From Gymnogyps californianus (Eukaryota > Chordata > Aves > Accipitriformes > Cathartidae), in contig NC_059477.1 of NCBI RefSeq assembly GCF_018139145.2, positions 40,743,002-40,807,001 on the forward strand: 64,000 nucleotides of DNA, read 5' to 3'. Shown here in pieces: positions 1-12,339 of this stretch. Every line of letters starts with the position of its first letter. The first letter of the stretch is position 1. The notes beneath the pieces are model-generated. The model was not told the DNA's origin. It did no database searches and saw only the letters and a list, made by a program, of their open reading frames with translations. Made by a program: the position numbers and the translations under genes.

Positions 1-3000
1 TAAGCTCTATACTAGCTTAAGGAGATTTCTGGTTTAGGTGCCTATACAATGATAGGAGATAGACTCTGTTTCACCTTATAAAACAAACAGTAAGGATCAG
101 TAAGACATGGTGCAAGACACTTACAGGACCTGGGTGGCCAGGTGAGATATGAAATAAAAGCTACTTTATAATAGACTTACAGTAAACAAATAACGTGACA
201 TATTTGGAGCTGATGAAAAGATCGTAAATTAGATATCCCTGAATGCTATTAAATATCAGAGTCACTAGATCTTTTGGCAAACTTACTAAAAGGTTGCACG
301 GTGCTTTCAATATAAAATCAGCCTCTCCGGTGGACAGTAATGATGTCAACACTTATTTTATTTCTGTCTTCCAGATGCAGACTATAACACACAGCAGATA
401 AACTGGCTCACGTTTGCTTTTTGAAGGGTGACAGGGGAGAAAACAAGTACCCTGCTATGTCCTCATCCACAGCACCCAGCCATGTGCTCTTAGCCTGGAG
501 TAGGAGTGGGTCTATCTTCCCTTGACATCTGCTTTGAAAGGGATAGTATTAGTCAACTCTGGTAAATCTTGGACCAAATGTGATTCTCAGTAAGCTGACT
601 GCTATGCTGGGCTGCAGATGGGAAACAAACACGACAAAGATTTCTCCCAGTCTGTCTTCCCAACAGCACTGGAGGCTTTTCTGCTCTGAATCTGCTGTGC
701 TGGAGCTCCTTTGCCGTAGGATATCCCCTGCCAAGATATGCATTTTTAGGACAAAAATGTAGTCTGGAGTTGAAGTTGTGTGGATCAGAAGCAATCCTCC
801 ATCTAAGCTAGCAGATGAAGACAAGCTTTAATTCATCCATTAATGACACGATTGGCTCCTACACAACTATGTTGCCATTGAAGAGGCAATAACAGCTACT
901 TACATCTAAATAAATCTATCTAAATAAAATCTAAATAAATAAATAATCTAAATCTAGCTAAATAAAAATTTAGATAAATGCTATAATGGGTTATGAAACT
1001 ATATTTTTACATAGGTAGTCAAGTCCTTGTGGATTCCTCTGGTGAATGCCCGTAAATCCATGACACAGTGGTCACAGACATTAGCATGAGTTAGAGCTTG
1101 AAATTTGTGAGCTTGGTGCAACTGCACAGTTGTTGTGTGCTCTTGCGGTGTTTGGATTAAATCAGCCACAATGTCAAGGCTTGAATCTCTGTTTCTGAGA
1201 TTTCGCTTGGATAAAAGCATGAATTGAGTTCTTATGCATACTAAATTATTTACATCTCCAAAATACGTCACTATGTCACTGGTAATATGGCGAGTACAAG
1301 CTTGGTTATTCAGACGGTGGCTAGCTTCCTTTGGAAATAAATATGCAAGACAAAGTTGTCTTTTTCTCCAGCTAACCCAAGAAGTTTACATCTTGAGGTT
1401 TGAACAGAACACTTAAAATACATACAATTACAGCCACCTTCACCAGATCAATCTGTCAGTGACCATATAGCAGTCTTTGGTTTTTACACCTTCCCTCAGG
1501 GTGTCCCCTGCACCCATATCTTCCCCATCCCAACTGCACAAACACTGCTGATTTTTGTCTCACATCATCCTGAATGTTAAATCCCCCTGTTTATGTGCAA
1601 CCACTTCTCATGGCTTCAACTGTACCATTGCCTGAAGATAGGTTAAAATTTAGTGCTCTTTAGCAGTAACACTAGTACTGTAAACCTTCATTAGACCTTT
1701 AAAAAACCTGCCCCAGACTGGACAAAATTCCCTATTACATCCTCTCTGCTTTCTGGCAGTCATTAATGGGAATGAGCCGTGCTGCCTCCCGAGCTACCCA
1801 GCACTCACGTTGGCTTCCCACACCGTCAGGAAAGGGCAAACCAATGCCATGCAAAAAACAAGATTTTAAGTGCAACACGTCTTTTCGTTGTCTGTTAGAA
1901 AACTATATGCACTGTACAGTCAGGTTTTAGCCTTCAGAGCAATCATTCAAGAACGGTTTACTAATGATAAAACTGGCATCTATCGTGCTTTTCAACAGGT
2001 GAACTATCTAATAAGCAGCAGAATCCCTGTGCTAAAGAGATTACGCTCTGAAGCACTGAATGTAGTAAAATGCTGCTTTCTATTTAGCAGGTGCTCGGTG
2101 TGCATTTATTAAGCGATTATTCCCTGTGCTGCTACTTCCCTCCCCTCTACTTTCAAAACCTCGAGCTTTCTTTTGCAATGACTCTTCCTAGGGCTTTGAG
2201 CTCCCTCTCCACTGAAGAAATTCACTGCTGCTCCACCAAAGACCCATATATCAGGTAATTGCAGTTAAGAGGTATTTTGAAAGCTTAAGTTGTGCTTGTC
2301 CTGGCTCTCCGCACAGGAATGAATTTCACTCCCTGCGTATGTGCACATTCGAAGGCTCTACAACGTTTTAGACTCTCAAATTGTCTTTTTGTTCTGATGG
2401 CTTTTTATTGCATGTAAGGCTAAGCTCTTGAGTCAAGGCATTTTTGTGTTGATTGGAGAGGGAAGGAAGCACTTCTAAGGAATTACTATGTTTTCTAAAT
2501 AATTCTAAATAGATACTAAGAAAAATACATTACACAAAGTGACTGAACCTACTTCAACCCACTTCTGATGGTTTTTTTTAATCATTTGTGCACATTTATA
2601 AGAAAATTAGCTTAACTTTGCCTCAAATTAAAAACTTAATTTAACTTACTCTCTGTCCTCCAATATATATTATATATGTATTTAATATATAGTTGCAGTT
2701 ACATAGATGCACTGTGTAGAAAAAGCATCCTCAGACCAAGCTATCTTTCCAGAGCCAAAACATAAATATATGTGGTTTATTAATTCAGATATGCATTTTT
2801 TTATTAAGCAGTATAGTGTTTATTTAGTATTCATGTATAAGTATATTATTTCTTCAATGATAACTCAGTATGGCTTCAGTTTTGCTTATTCTTTCCTAAG
2901 CACAGTGCCCAAGCGATTATCCCACATGGGATTTATAAATACAGGGTTGCAGATTTCCCTATAGCAGCACACTTATTTGTTGATGATGAAAGCCAGGGGG

Positions 3001-3430
3001 GTAAAAACAACAACAAACTAACAAGAACATCAAATTTAATCACAATAACTGGGTTTTTTTGTGAGAATGTATATGAAGGAAGGTATTTTATGGCTGTCAT
3101 GAGAGACTTCACCTATAAAAGACTGAGCTGCCTGCATTCATGCAGTACATTTGCTGCACCTTCCATTGCCCAAAGTGACTCCCTATATACAAAGTTGTCT
3201 TTCTTTCTTTTTTTTAAACATCCTGAAAAGCAGAATATAAAAATCCTGTGTGTTCTTTAGCATTGCTACAGGGGTTAAATTGTTAATGCTTTACTTTCAC
3301 TCTAGTTTTTTATCAAACTTTCTTTTTTCTGTCCCTGGGGATAAACAAATGGACAGCTTTCCTCTCTAGTATTCCTCCTTCCATTACCATCACAGCAGAA
3401 TGCATCTGAGACTATAATAATTCAGTGATG
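1..3430. other. AT-rich noncoding sequence, no gene seen
   Basis: Single-copy-looking AT-rich DNA. Reading frames are short (at most about 90 codons), occur on both strands and show no recognisable protein. It holds one AT-rich simple repeat (903-980) and an alternating A/T patch around 2662-2700. I recognise no transposon and no RNA gene. Confidence 0.6.
903..980. repeat. AT-rich imperfect simple repeat (CTAAATAA-like units)
   Basis: Repeated CTAAATAAA/TCTAAAT units run through this stretch with few G or C bases. It is an imperfect, aged microsatellite-like tract. No promoter or gene start lies beside it. Confidence 0.75.
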
Positions 3431-3610
3431 AAATACAAAATGTCGCAATGCCATCTCTCTTAAAGTGAACTGAGATTTTGTTATGCCATTTTAGGTGCAC
3501 TAATAGCTCCTAAAGTCCCATGGAGTATCTTAATGTGAATTTAATGAGCTGATAGCATATAAATGACAGTACTGTGAGGGTGAAGGTGACATAACCTTTT
3601 TCCTTCTATT
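3430..3610. other. Candidate conserved noncoding element
   Basis: This stretch mixes AT-rich homeodomain-like cores (TTAATG, TAATGAG) with complex, non-repetitive sequence and lacks any long open frame. That texture is typical of vertebrate conserved elements. The call rests on appearance alone, because no alignment was possible. Confidence 0.25.
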
Positions 3611-3882
3611 TGATGTTTGTCTTTGAAAAAATACAGATCTTTTCAAAATGTACTGCACTATTACAAAGTGCTGCATCATTCAGCAAGAAGGCTACCATTG
3701 TTTTATCATTTTAAAGCCCTTTCTTGCTCTCTTCATGGCACGAGAAACAAAAGCACTTTTCAGTTCACGATTAAGGTAATTAAAAATCTAAACACTTTCC
3801 CTTGCAGCACAGTGCCAATACGTGGCACTCCGGTGCTTGTGGCCGTGTTGTGGTGGGCACATCCAGTGACAAGCCATCATTT

Positions 3883-4353
3883 TTATCGTGTGTTGATGCC
3901 AGTACTGGTAGCATGGAACCAGTAAGATCGTGTATGAATCACATGGAAATCATCCATCTTTATTTCCTGGGTGTCATTTTTTTTTCTCCTATCATCAAGG
4001 ATAACGCTAAGAGGTCTACTCATCATTGCTGACTCCCAAACTCCGTGTGTCATTACCAGAGCGTTGTCATTAATAATGAGTTGCCTCCCCTCGTTCGATG
4101 GTGTCACACCCCATTGTGCGCCCAAATCCCAATCACCTTCCGCGCGGTAATGAACTGTGATCCCATCAGCACTGGCTTGGATCAGCACTGACGCTGCCGC
4201 GCACAGGGGAGGAAGGGACCGATGGTAAAAGATAAATATATTGGTAATCAGATAGCAGGAGATGTATAGAAAACATAACTGACAGATTAAGGAGGTAACT
4301 GAATGTATGAGGTTATTAAAGTTTGCCGGAGTGTAGCAATGTAGCTTTTCCAT
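3883..4353 (-). other. Longest open frame in the window (156 codons), probably chance
   Basis: An ATG-to-stop frame of 156 codons on the minus strand. The N-terminal third has a hydrophobic run (residues about 20-45, rich in L, I, F, C and Y) that could look like one membrane segment. The rest has no motif I recognise. No obvious splice sites or Kozak-quality start frame it. Part of the frame (about 4080-4215) overlaps a locally CpG-richer patch, unusual for this AT-rich neighbourhood, which lowers the stop-codon frequency and helps explain the length. One frame of this size in 64 kb is not surprising by chance. It is listed because no longer frame exists. It could also be an unrecognised old repeat. 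Confidence 0.2.
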
Positions 4354-5484
4354 TGTAGTTTGAAGTATTCTCCTTAAAACCTTTAATTCAGCCCTAAGAA
4401 ATGACGTCTCAGGGTTTTTTTCCCCCTGACCTAAACGCTTAGAGACACGGCAGCCAATGATTCGATCACTTCCATGCTAAATACTTTGCAACTTGAAAAG
4501 AAAAATTATTAACTTTCACTTCTCTTTCACTGGATATTATAAACATATTGCTCCTAAACAATGTATAGATCCCAGAAATTATTTACTATTTGAAAACTTT
4601 ATCATCAGCGGGACTTATTTCTTTTAATTTTATGCTTCTTAGCTGAATTTAGGTCAATCAAGGATTTGGGGGGTATTTTTGTTTGTTTGTTAACTTTAAA
4701 ACACGTGTAGGACAGATTATGAGTTAGTTCTGAAGACAGCATATTTTCTATATTTTCTGACAGTCCCAATGCTGTTACATGCAGTACGTAAGACTAAGTG
4801 AATTAAATTTATAAAAGTTATTTCTTCCACCAGTAGAAATGATAACATTTGCTCTTCTGAGAAAGAGGTACCTTGGGCTGCGTTTCACAAAGGAAAAATA
4901 AATAAATAAAAAATAAGCAGCTTACGTGTTTCAAAAAGTTGGAATTTTGGCAATGTATGAAATTTGTTTAGAAAAACCTTTTTGTTGCCAGGTGACAAGG
5001 CAAAACATATCACATATGCTTAACAACCAGCTTGTACATATTTTGTCTTTCCAAGGTTTCTAGGGCTGGTCAGGCACAATGATGCATTACAGCTGAAGGA
5101 GCTTCCAGCAGGGACAAATGTTTGTCTCTTTCCAAAAGAATTTTCCTAATCCTTAAGAAAAACAACTCAATATTTCTCATTGTTTAATGATTGAGTAAGG
5201 ATTAATTCTGTTCAAAATTCATCGTATTACGAGTCATAACATACATATCGTGTTCACTGAGGATGCATACTACTGGGTTTTTGGCACATCACATTTGTTA
5301 GCATTTCATGGTATAGTACAAGCAGTAGTTCTGCTAATACATACAAATTTCTTACAATAGTCTGACATCTTATCCCTGTTCTACTATCAGACAAGAACAC
5401 AAGCAGTGTAAAAAGCTATGGATGACTAAGGATCAATAATAATAATGTGTTAAAACTTATATCCTACTACATACAAAAGCTACT

Positions 5485-5545
5485 GTTGCCATAGTCTGAG
5501 CACCTTAGTCTCTCTGATGTTTCCATTTCATCAACATTTCATTCC
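5485..5545 (-). repeat. Faint MIR-like SINE relic
   Basis: The words CATAGTCTGAGCACCTTAG, then TCTCTCTGATG and TTTCATCAAC, follow the order seen in the segment next to the CORE region of old amniote MIR-like SINEs in antisense. The rest of the element is not recognisable. The match is short, so chance cannot be excluded. Confidence 0.35.
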
Positions 5546-6129
5546 ACTGATGAACATGGTCATTTCAGAGGAACGGAATAATTAGTTAAGGTCGTAGAGG
5601 AAGTCAGAGACAGAGCAGAAAAAACCAACCATCCTGCACTCAGATTCCCCTGAATTCGGCCATCGTCGCCAGAGGCCCATCCTTCCCGTCTCAAAACTCA
5701 GCTCTTGCTGTGAACATTTACACATATCCCATGGCCTGTAGTTGGAGTTAATGGACTTCACACATGTGAAATTAATTGTGGGGATAATTCTGAAACAATT
5801 ACCTTTTCTTGGAATCCCAGTCAACAACTATTCTAATAAATCATGGTGCTGCTTGTTTTATAATGATCTTTAGTAATCAAATGCATCTGTATACTCAGCC
5901 TGTTTGCTCACTCAAAGTCAAAATATTAAAAGGCAAAGAAGAGTTCAGTGTCCAAGCTCCCATGTGCCTAGCATGCAACAGGGACACAGAAGACCCATCT
6001 ACTCTCTTCCAAGCACCTTGTTCTAGCTACAATTATAAACTGTGCCAGTATGCAAACTATAATCCCAATCCAAATCTCTCTTAGAAAAAGCATCTCATGT
6101 TCATGCCTACATACTCCGAGTATTCGGAG

Positions 6130-6156
6130 TTTTTTCTTTCTCTCTCTTTCTTTTTT
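6130..6156. repeat. Short CT-rich pyrimidine tract
   Basis: A run of T and C with a TTTCTTTCTCTCTC core, directly after a perfect 7-bp inverted repeat (ACTCCGA/TCGGAGT with a 4-base loop, 6113-6130). It is a small low-complexity tract. The hairpin plus T run resembles a bacterial terminator only by coincidence. Confidence 0.6.
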
Positions 6157-9100
6157 ACATTCCAATATTTACTGTCCCTCAAAGGAAAATTCAGCATGAC
6201 TCATGATATTAAAATGTTCTTTCTCTAATTACACATGTCGGTAGAAAGCAATAAATCAGTTTTCAAATAGCATCACCGAGAACAACGAGCTGTCATTTCA
6301 TTATTTCTCTGTGGCATGGAGGGGCTGCCCTCATGTCCTCTGTGCACCCAGCTGAGCTTCAGCTTTTATACAGGTTGGGTTTCGTACCAGAAATTTTTCT
6401 TCTCTGCACACCAGTCTTTACAAATCTGCCACCCCTTTCCTCCAACCTACTGCACCTATTCCTACCTACCCTGGCGAAGAAACAAGCACACACAGAAAAC
6501 TCAACGCTAAAAACCTTTTCTTTTCTCTCTGTTGGAGAGTACAACTTCTTGAATTAGATATCCAGTAGGAACACTTGTGCCTGCAAATTCCAGTTTGCTC
6601 TCCCTGCCAGTAAACCACGCACGCCAGCAAACCAATTTCCTAGAATCCTCATCAAAAGACAACAACAAAGGGCTATAATGATGGTCAAATCAAATTTATT
6701 TAAAATGGAAAAAAAAAGACCATACATAAAACCTTTCTGCATTACTGTCCAGATGCGCTATGCCTCTACCTGCAGCCATTAATATTCACTGGCCCTCTAA
6801 CGCCTTAAAAATTTAGATTTTTTTTCACTTCCTTCGCTTTTTCATTGTAGATTATACCCCATTGCAGTACAAGATGTCCATTTACCCAGTGTAAACTTAC
6901 ACTGTGAGATATGATCCCAGATGAGGTATTGCCTCAAACAGAAAATGAAAAATATTCCATGCATTTTAAACATGAATCAAAGATCATAAGTTACACAAAT
7001 GCGTAATACATTTCTGCTATTCTCTGGCAGGAAAGAAAAACAAAACTGGCAGCTATAGCAATTGTATAATGGTAATTATTGAGAGAAATAATTATACAAA
7101 AACCTGTTCAAATTATATATGGGATGGAATGACTCAAAGTGAGAATTTAAAGTAATAGCTAATACTTCAGCAAACCTCACTGTAAGACACTGGGCAGCAA
7201 AATCAGACAAACAAATGTATCCGCTGAAATATTTCTACCCTCTGAAGTTTGTAGAATTGGACGAAAAACAGCTATTCTCACTTGGTGCCTGGGGTCCGTC
7301 TGCAGGGATTTCAGGGTAGGGAGGGGAAAGCCTCTTTCCCCAATCCCTGTCCACGTTAACTGCAGAGGCTGGGTTATCAGGGAGGCTCCCAGCCACCCAG
7401 GGCTCTCTGCAGCATCAGGGCACAAGTACTCCTACACACAGGAAAGAAGGAAACCCTAACACAATTTTATTGTAAACAGACTGTATTCACTTACTTATAT
7501 TCATTCAATAATATCAATCCTCCCTCAGCTGCAGGCGGGTTCAGAAAATTAAAACACCGCGTTAGAGGTGAGAAATGGAGTGAGACGTTGCAGCAGAGCC
7601 AGGTAGCTTCCACAGCACCGAGGCCCAGCCTGAATTGTCGCCTGCACCGCTAAGATCATTTCTGTCTGTCCCCAAAGCTAAAACTTCTTGTCCGAGGGGT
7701 TTTCATCTGCGGTTCTGATTGCTGCGACTGCCCTCATCCCATCACCCTGACACCTACGTCACTCTGGATAAAACATGCAGTCACTGAAATTATCATCCTT
7801 GAAAAGTCAAGGGAGACTCACAACCTCTTCCCTTTTTTGCTGGATCTCCTTCTGGCTTTCCCACAATACACTTGAGCGTCTTGTTCTTCCTTCTGGTCCA
7901 CATCTTGCTTTCCAAACACCTCTCCCTATTTTCAAAACTTCTCTTTCTGTCATGTCCTCTCCCTCCTTCCACCAAGTTTGTAAACCTCTGTCCTCACTTC
8001 CAACAGCTGGACACCTCGGCCAAAGCCCTTCTCAAGATAACAGGTTCTTCATTATGTGTACATGAAAAAATACAAAGATCCTTAAATTATCTCTATTAGC
8101 TACAAACATTTCCCCAATTATTCCTTCTAACAAGTTACATTATCTTACATCCGTGTTGCTATTTCACTTCCCACTGTATCACATCTTATTTGAAATTGGC
8201 GTGTCTCAGCTGAGGATTACAGGCTTTTACATGTGCTGTAAATACACATTTGATTGCTGCAAGTTGAAATAATAAATGCTATGAAATAAAAGTGTTATTG
8301 ATTGCCAAGGATAACAATTTAGCAACAAGAAAAAGAGAACAAGACAATAAAATATTACTTAGGTTTATCGTAAAAGTTTCTCTCTTTGCACAGACCACTC
8401 ATACAGGCAAAGCATCACATGCACTGTCCTGTATCAATAATAATTTTTCAAAGTTTGTATTCTAAAGGCTTTGGAAAATCAGCTACTAACAAAGCGTTAT
8501 CCTCCAACTCTTCACCGGTCCATCAAAGCTTTCCACGTAAATGACACAGAGCTTCACGAAAGACTTTAGACAACCTGGGCTTTTCACGAAATACCTAAAG
8601 CATCACTTTTCAAAGACGTCAGTAAAGAGCAGACTATTTTGTGTTGCTGAGTCCATTTACATGATAAACAACCAAATCCTACCATAAGTCAAGGTCCTAC
8701 CACTGGATCCTCACTTGCATCGGTACTAAGTTTGTCCCAAAGAGAGGGAAAACGGCAAGGCAAAAATAATTTTTTTCACATCGTCTTAGAGTTGCACAAT
8801 ACAAAATGAAATCTCTGGCCTTTAACTGATGCCACAATTAAATCAATATGTTGAAAAACTTGCATCAACTTACTTTTTAGTGAGCTTACTACTGAAAAAC
8901 TTATGTCACGTTACTATTTTCTTTTTCACTTTGCATTCTTCAAACATAAAATCTGTTCACCAAGTGTTTGTCTTTCATTCTCAAGGTACACAAAATGGAA
9001 ACAGTGTGCTCAAGGGCTCAGGAAATATTGCAGAGAGAGGATTAGTCCATCAGCTCTGATCCAACAGATGCTCTCTTGTCAGATGTTACTACTTGCCTTT

Positions 9101-9734
9101 GACCTCCTTTTCATGGACCATTTCATTGTATGGTTTGAATTTTAGCTCTAGTGTCACGTTCACAGTTGTGAATACTGCACAAAACTCACTCCCTCAAATT
9201 CTGATTGCCAGTGAAAATGCAGTAAGAAAGATGACAAAGGCTTCAGGATACAAGTAAAAATGGCAAAAGACAGAAAAAGACTGTTCCGCTGACAAGCAAA
9301 TTATAGACAGTGCAACTTACTCAACTTGTCATATCAAAAAAGTTGTTTTTTCTGAAAAGAAAAAAATGTTAATGTTATTTAACAAGGTTCACATAGGCTT
9401 GTGGTTCTAAAGTCCAGCCCAGCTCAGAAAACATGACAAGTTTTTTTGTGCAGAGGGAAGAGTAGCAAGTGGTTCATAGGATTTACAGTTAACACTACCA
9501 TTTCTTTCAGCATTCAGATATTGTATTTATTTCTTCAATGCACATAATCAGCTCACTGTGTTCTTTCTAATTAAATTAGCTTCCACTATACAGTCCTTCA
9601 GTGTTACAGTATTCTAGGAAACAAATATGGTGCCATAAAACAAAAAGCCCACTATGGACTCAGACAGTTAGATAGTTGCCCAAAATTTAAATTAGGATGG
9701 TACTTGAAGGAAAGTAATAACATACATTTTTTTC

Positions 9735-9950
9735 AATTTTAGGTATTATGTATCCCCCAGTGTTGTTGTCTTTAATAGTTTTACCCTCTAGGCACCTATA
9801 TAAGATAGGGAGGTGATATTACCCCTAATTTAGGGATACAGACCTGAAACACAGAGTGCAATTGATTTGCTCAAGGTGACATGTGGAGCCTACGACAGCC
9901 TTGGGATCTGGGAACAGATATCCCACATCTTACTCAAGTATCCTGCCCCC
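9735..9950 (-). mobile_element. Ancient MIR-like (CORE-SINE) relic
   Basis: On the plus strand the order is: GGTATTATGTATC, TTTAATAGTTTTACCCTC, GGCACCTATATAAGATAGGGAGG, a pyrimidine block (ATTACCCCTAATTTAGGGAT), CTGAAACACAGAG, and TTGCTCAAGGTGACATG. This is the recognisable antisense order of MIR-type SINEs (cccattttacagatgaggaaactgaggcacagag, then tgcccaaggtcacac), here heavily diverged. Copies like this are amniote-wide fossils, so divergence should be high. It has no coding capacity. The match is from memory of the family consensus, not from a search. Confidence 0.72.
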
Positions 9951-9955
9951 GGGAC

Positions 9956-11190
9956 TAGCTGTCCTTATTGCAAATGAGTCTCCCCTGGAAACACTGTAGG
10001 GGATCCGTTTTAATGACATTGGAGAAATCAGGGATGATATTTGTATTCTTATAGAATGAAATACAAATCAAACCCCTGCATGCAGGGGAGGGCAAGGTGG
10101 GAGAAAAGCAGCCCCTTAGAAGACCCCATGGGAGATTCCTTGAGGTTTCCAGGAGCAGGAATAAGATACAGAGCTCCATGTAAATTTCTAAATCTTGCCA
10201 AAAAGTGAGAAGTTTAGATAAGATCCAGTCATGTTGGCTTTTCACTGCTTCAGCCACTCTTTTGCCTGCCATGCACCCGTGGCTGTGTCAGGAGGACCAC
10301 AGCCTTGAGATGAGTATCCATGTGGGATATCCACAGCACCAGCCAAGGAAGCACTTCGGTCTCCGTTTTCCACTTGTTTCCTCAAGACATCAGGTTAGAA
10401 GGGAGGTTTTGATTCCTGCAGCCCATATAAAGCACTCTGGGAGGACAGTCCACCATTAAATCGGTGCAGCATGCCTTTTCCTGTACCGATGGTTGGCTGA
10501 CTCACGGAGTGTGGGTGCCCATCACTTTCCTTCTCTGCACAGCCTCTGCCCAGCCACACTTCACTTCAACCAGATTTTGCCCGTTATTTCAGCAAATAAT
10601 ACTTTAACAATTCTTACTCCACTTCCTCATGTCTTTCTCTCACTTTGTAACACAAACACCATTCCTCCATATTTTATTTACCTTATTTCTCTATTTTCTT
10701 TATTACTAGTTGCGTCTTGGTAGGAACTGTAAGACCAAAACCAACAGAAGAGTCTTACTGTGGTATAACAAAAAAATGCAACTAAAAAGATAATACAGAT
10801 CTTGAGAATGAGAGAAGAGGCAAAAAAATAAAGGTGGGTGGGTGATATGAAGGCACACAGGTTTATATTATCAGAAACAGATGGAGAACAAACTGCTGTG
10901 GCCCAACCGCTGGATCATCCAGGTCCCTCTTTCTAGCTATAAACCCTTGGTGACAACTTCTCATCTGCCTATAAGGTGTCACAAAGGGAAGGGGAGCAGT
11001 GGAGATCCTTGCTAGAAGTCATGTGAATGGGACCAAATAACACTGGATGCTATAACAGTGTCAGGGGAGATGGAAATAAGCAGCAACATCCACAAAATCC
11101 AGAGGAAAGAATCTTGATTTCCCCCCTCCTTGGCATTTTGCTGAGTTGTGTGAAAGCTGGTACTGACACTGCAGATCTGAGTAGGTTAAA
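9956..11190. other. Noncoding sequence, no gene seen
   Basis: Mixed-composition DNA with overlapping short frames on both strands (the longest about 105 codons). I recognise no repeat, RNA gene or exon. Confidence 0.55.
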
Positions 11191-11194
11191 AGAA

Positions 11195-12310
11195 GGGAAT
11201 CAAACAGACTCCAATAAAAGACCAAACATTGTAATAGCAGCAGTTTGGGGGTTATTCACTTGTATTTTACACGACACATACTGTGGACACGTATTTTGCT
11301 TTCCAATGCGCAGAAGCTGTATGCAATTTTTATTGACCACTGCATTATAAAAGCTGCCACAATGCAGCCTGATTGACAGCTTTTGCACAGTGGGAAGATG
11401 TGGCAAGTGGCTTGGGTTTTTGCCTTACAGGAAATTGCTGAGGTTTCCAAGACCGGAAGACAAGGCAACAATTTTTATCTCACTTTTATTGAAAAAGGTG
11501 AGTTATATATTTGGGGAGAGGAAGCTCTCATTCCAAGAACTCAAATCATTAATTTCTATATCCCTAGCCAAGCACTCTCACACCGTGGGTTACAAGGTCA
11601 CCGATGAAGCTGTTAGCAATGTTGCTATTCCCATCGCCTTTGTTAGGGTTAACACCTACTGCAAAGCACAATCAACTTTTAAGGCACAATATAAAACTTT
11701 AATAGCGCTCGTAATTAGTGCCAACAGTGGTGGTTTCTGTGATGTCTACGAGGGCCTTAGTTAGGGACCATAAATTCCATTTCACTTGGGTCAACCATCT
11801 ATCAGGTGATAACTACTGTTCCCTGGACCGGCTGCGGCATGAAGCTGCAATTGCCATTGAACACTGCTTATTCTTACAACATATCACAGTAGACATGTTT
11901 GTCGGGATATTCGGCAGCAGGCTTTGGCATACTGTCAGGGCATGGACTTTGCACGAATGCTGTTGTGGATATTTTATTATCACATTGTGAATGTATATTG
12001 AGCTAGGTTGCTTGGATAAACTGCAAAAAAAAAATGACACTGGCATAGCAGTGAATGGGATTTACAACTCATGCTTCCGAACACCTTTACTGCACAAAAA
12101 CTGTTTATTAGCACAAGTTTTCCCTTTGTATGTTGTGTTTACTTGTTTCCCAGCAGGGTCTGCTGATGTTAATGGACTCACAGCAGTACATTCTACTTCT
12201 GTTATTACAGGTCTAATTCAGTCATTAACATTTCATTAATGGACTGGCCTCCTAGCTGTTTGCATGGCTGTCTAGATATTGATGAGCTTTCTAGTATAGA
12301 AAACTGGTAT
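11195..12310. other. Candidate conserved noncoding / enhancer region
   Basis: About 1.1 kb of complex, low-repeat sequence with many typical developmental transcription-factor cores. CATTAATGG at 12234-12242 follows TTAATGGACT at 12169-12178, CATTATAAAAG lies near 11342, TGATTGACAGCT lies near 11370, and GTAATTAG occurs near 11710. Composition is more balanced than in the flanks, and 5 to 6 short frames overlap on both strands, arguing against coding sequence. The appearance is that of a constrained regulatory block, which cannot be confirmed without cross-species alignment. Confidence 0.35.
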
Positions 12311-12339
12311 TTAAGGCAGACTCTTAAAGGTTTATTAAA

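Larger units (their letters stand above)
4420..9730. other. AT-rich noncoding sequence, no gene seen
   Basis: Apart from a faint MIR-like piece (5485-5545), a short hairpin plus CT tract (6113-6156) and an AT-rich block near 8200-8345 that looks like constrained noncoding DNA, I see nothing that can be named. Open frames here are all below 100 codons. Confidence 0.6.

Noticed and set aside
6113..6156. Perfect hairpin (ACTCCGA/TCGGAGT, 4-base loop) followed by a T-rich run, like an intrinsic terminator
   Set aside because: The genome is clearly vertebrate, there is no upstream gene, and a 7-bp stem plus T run arises readily by chance.
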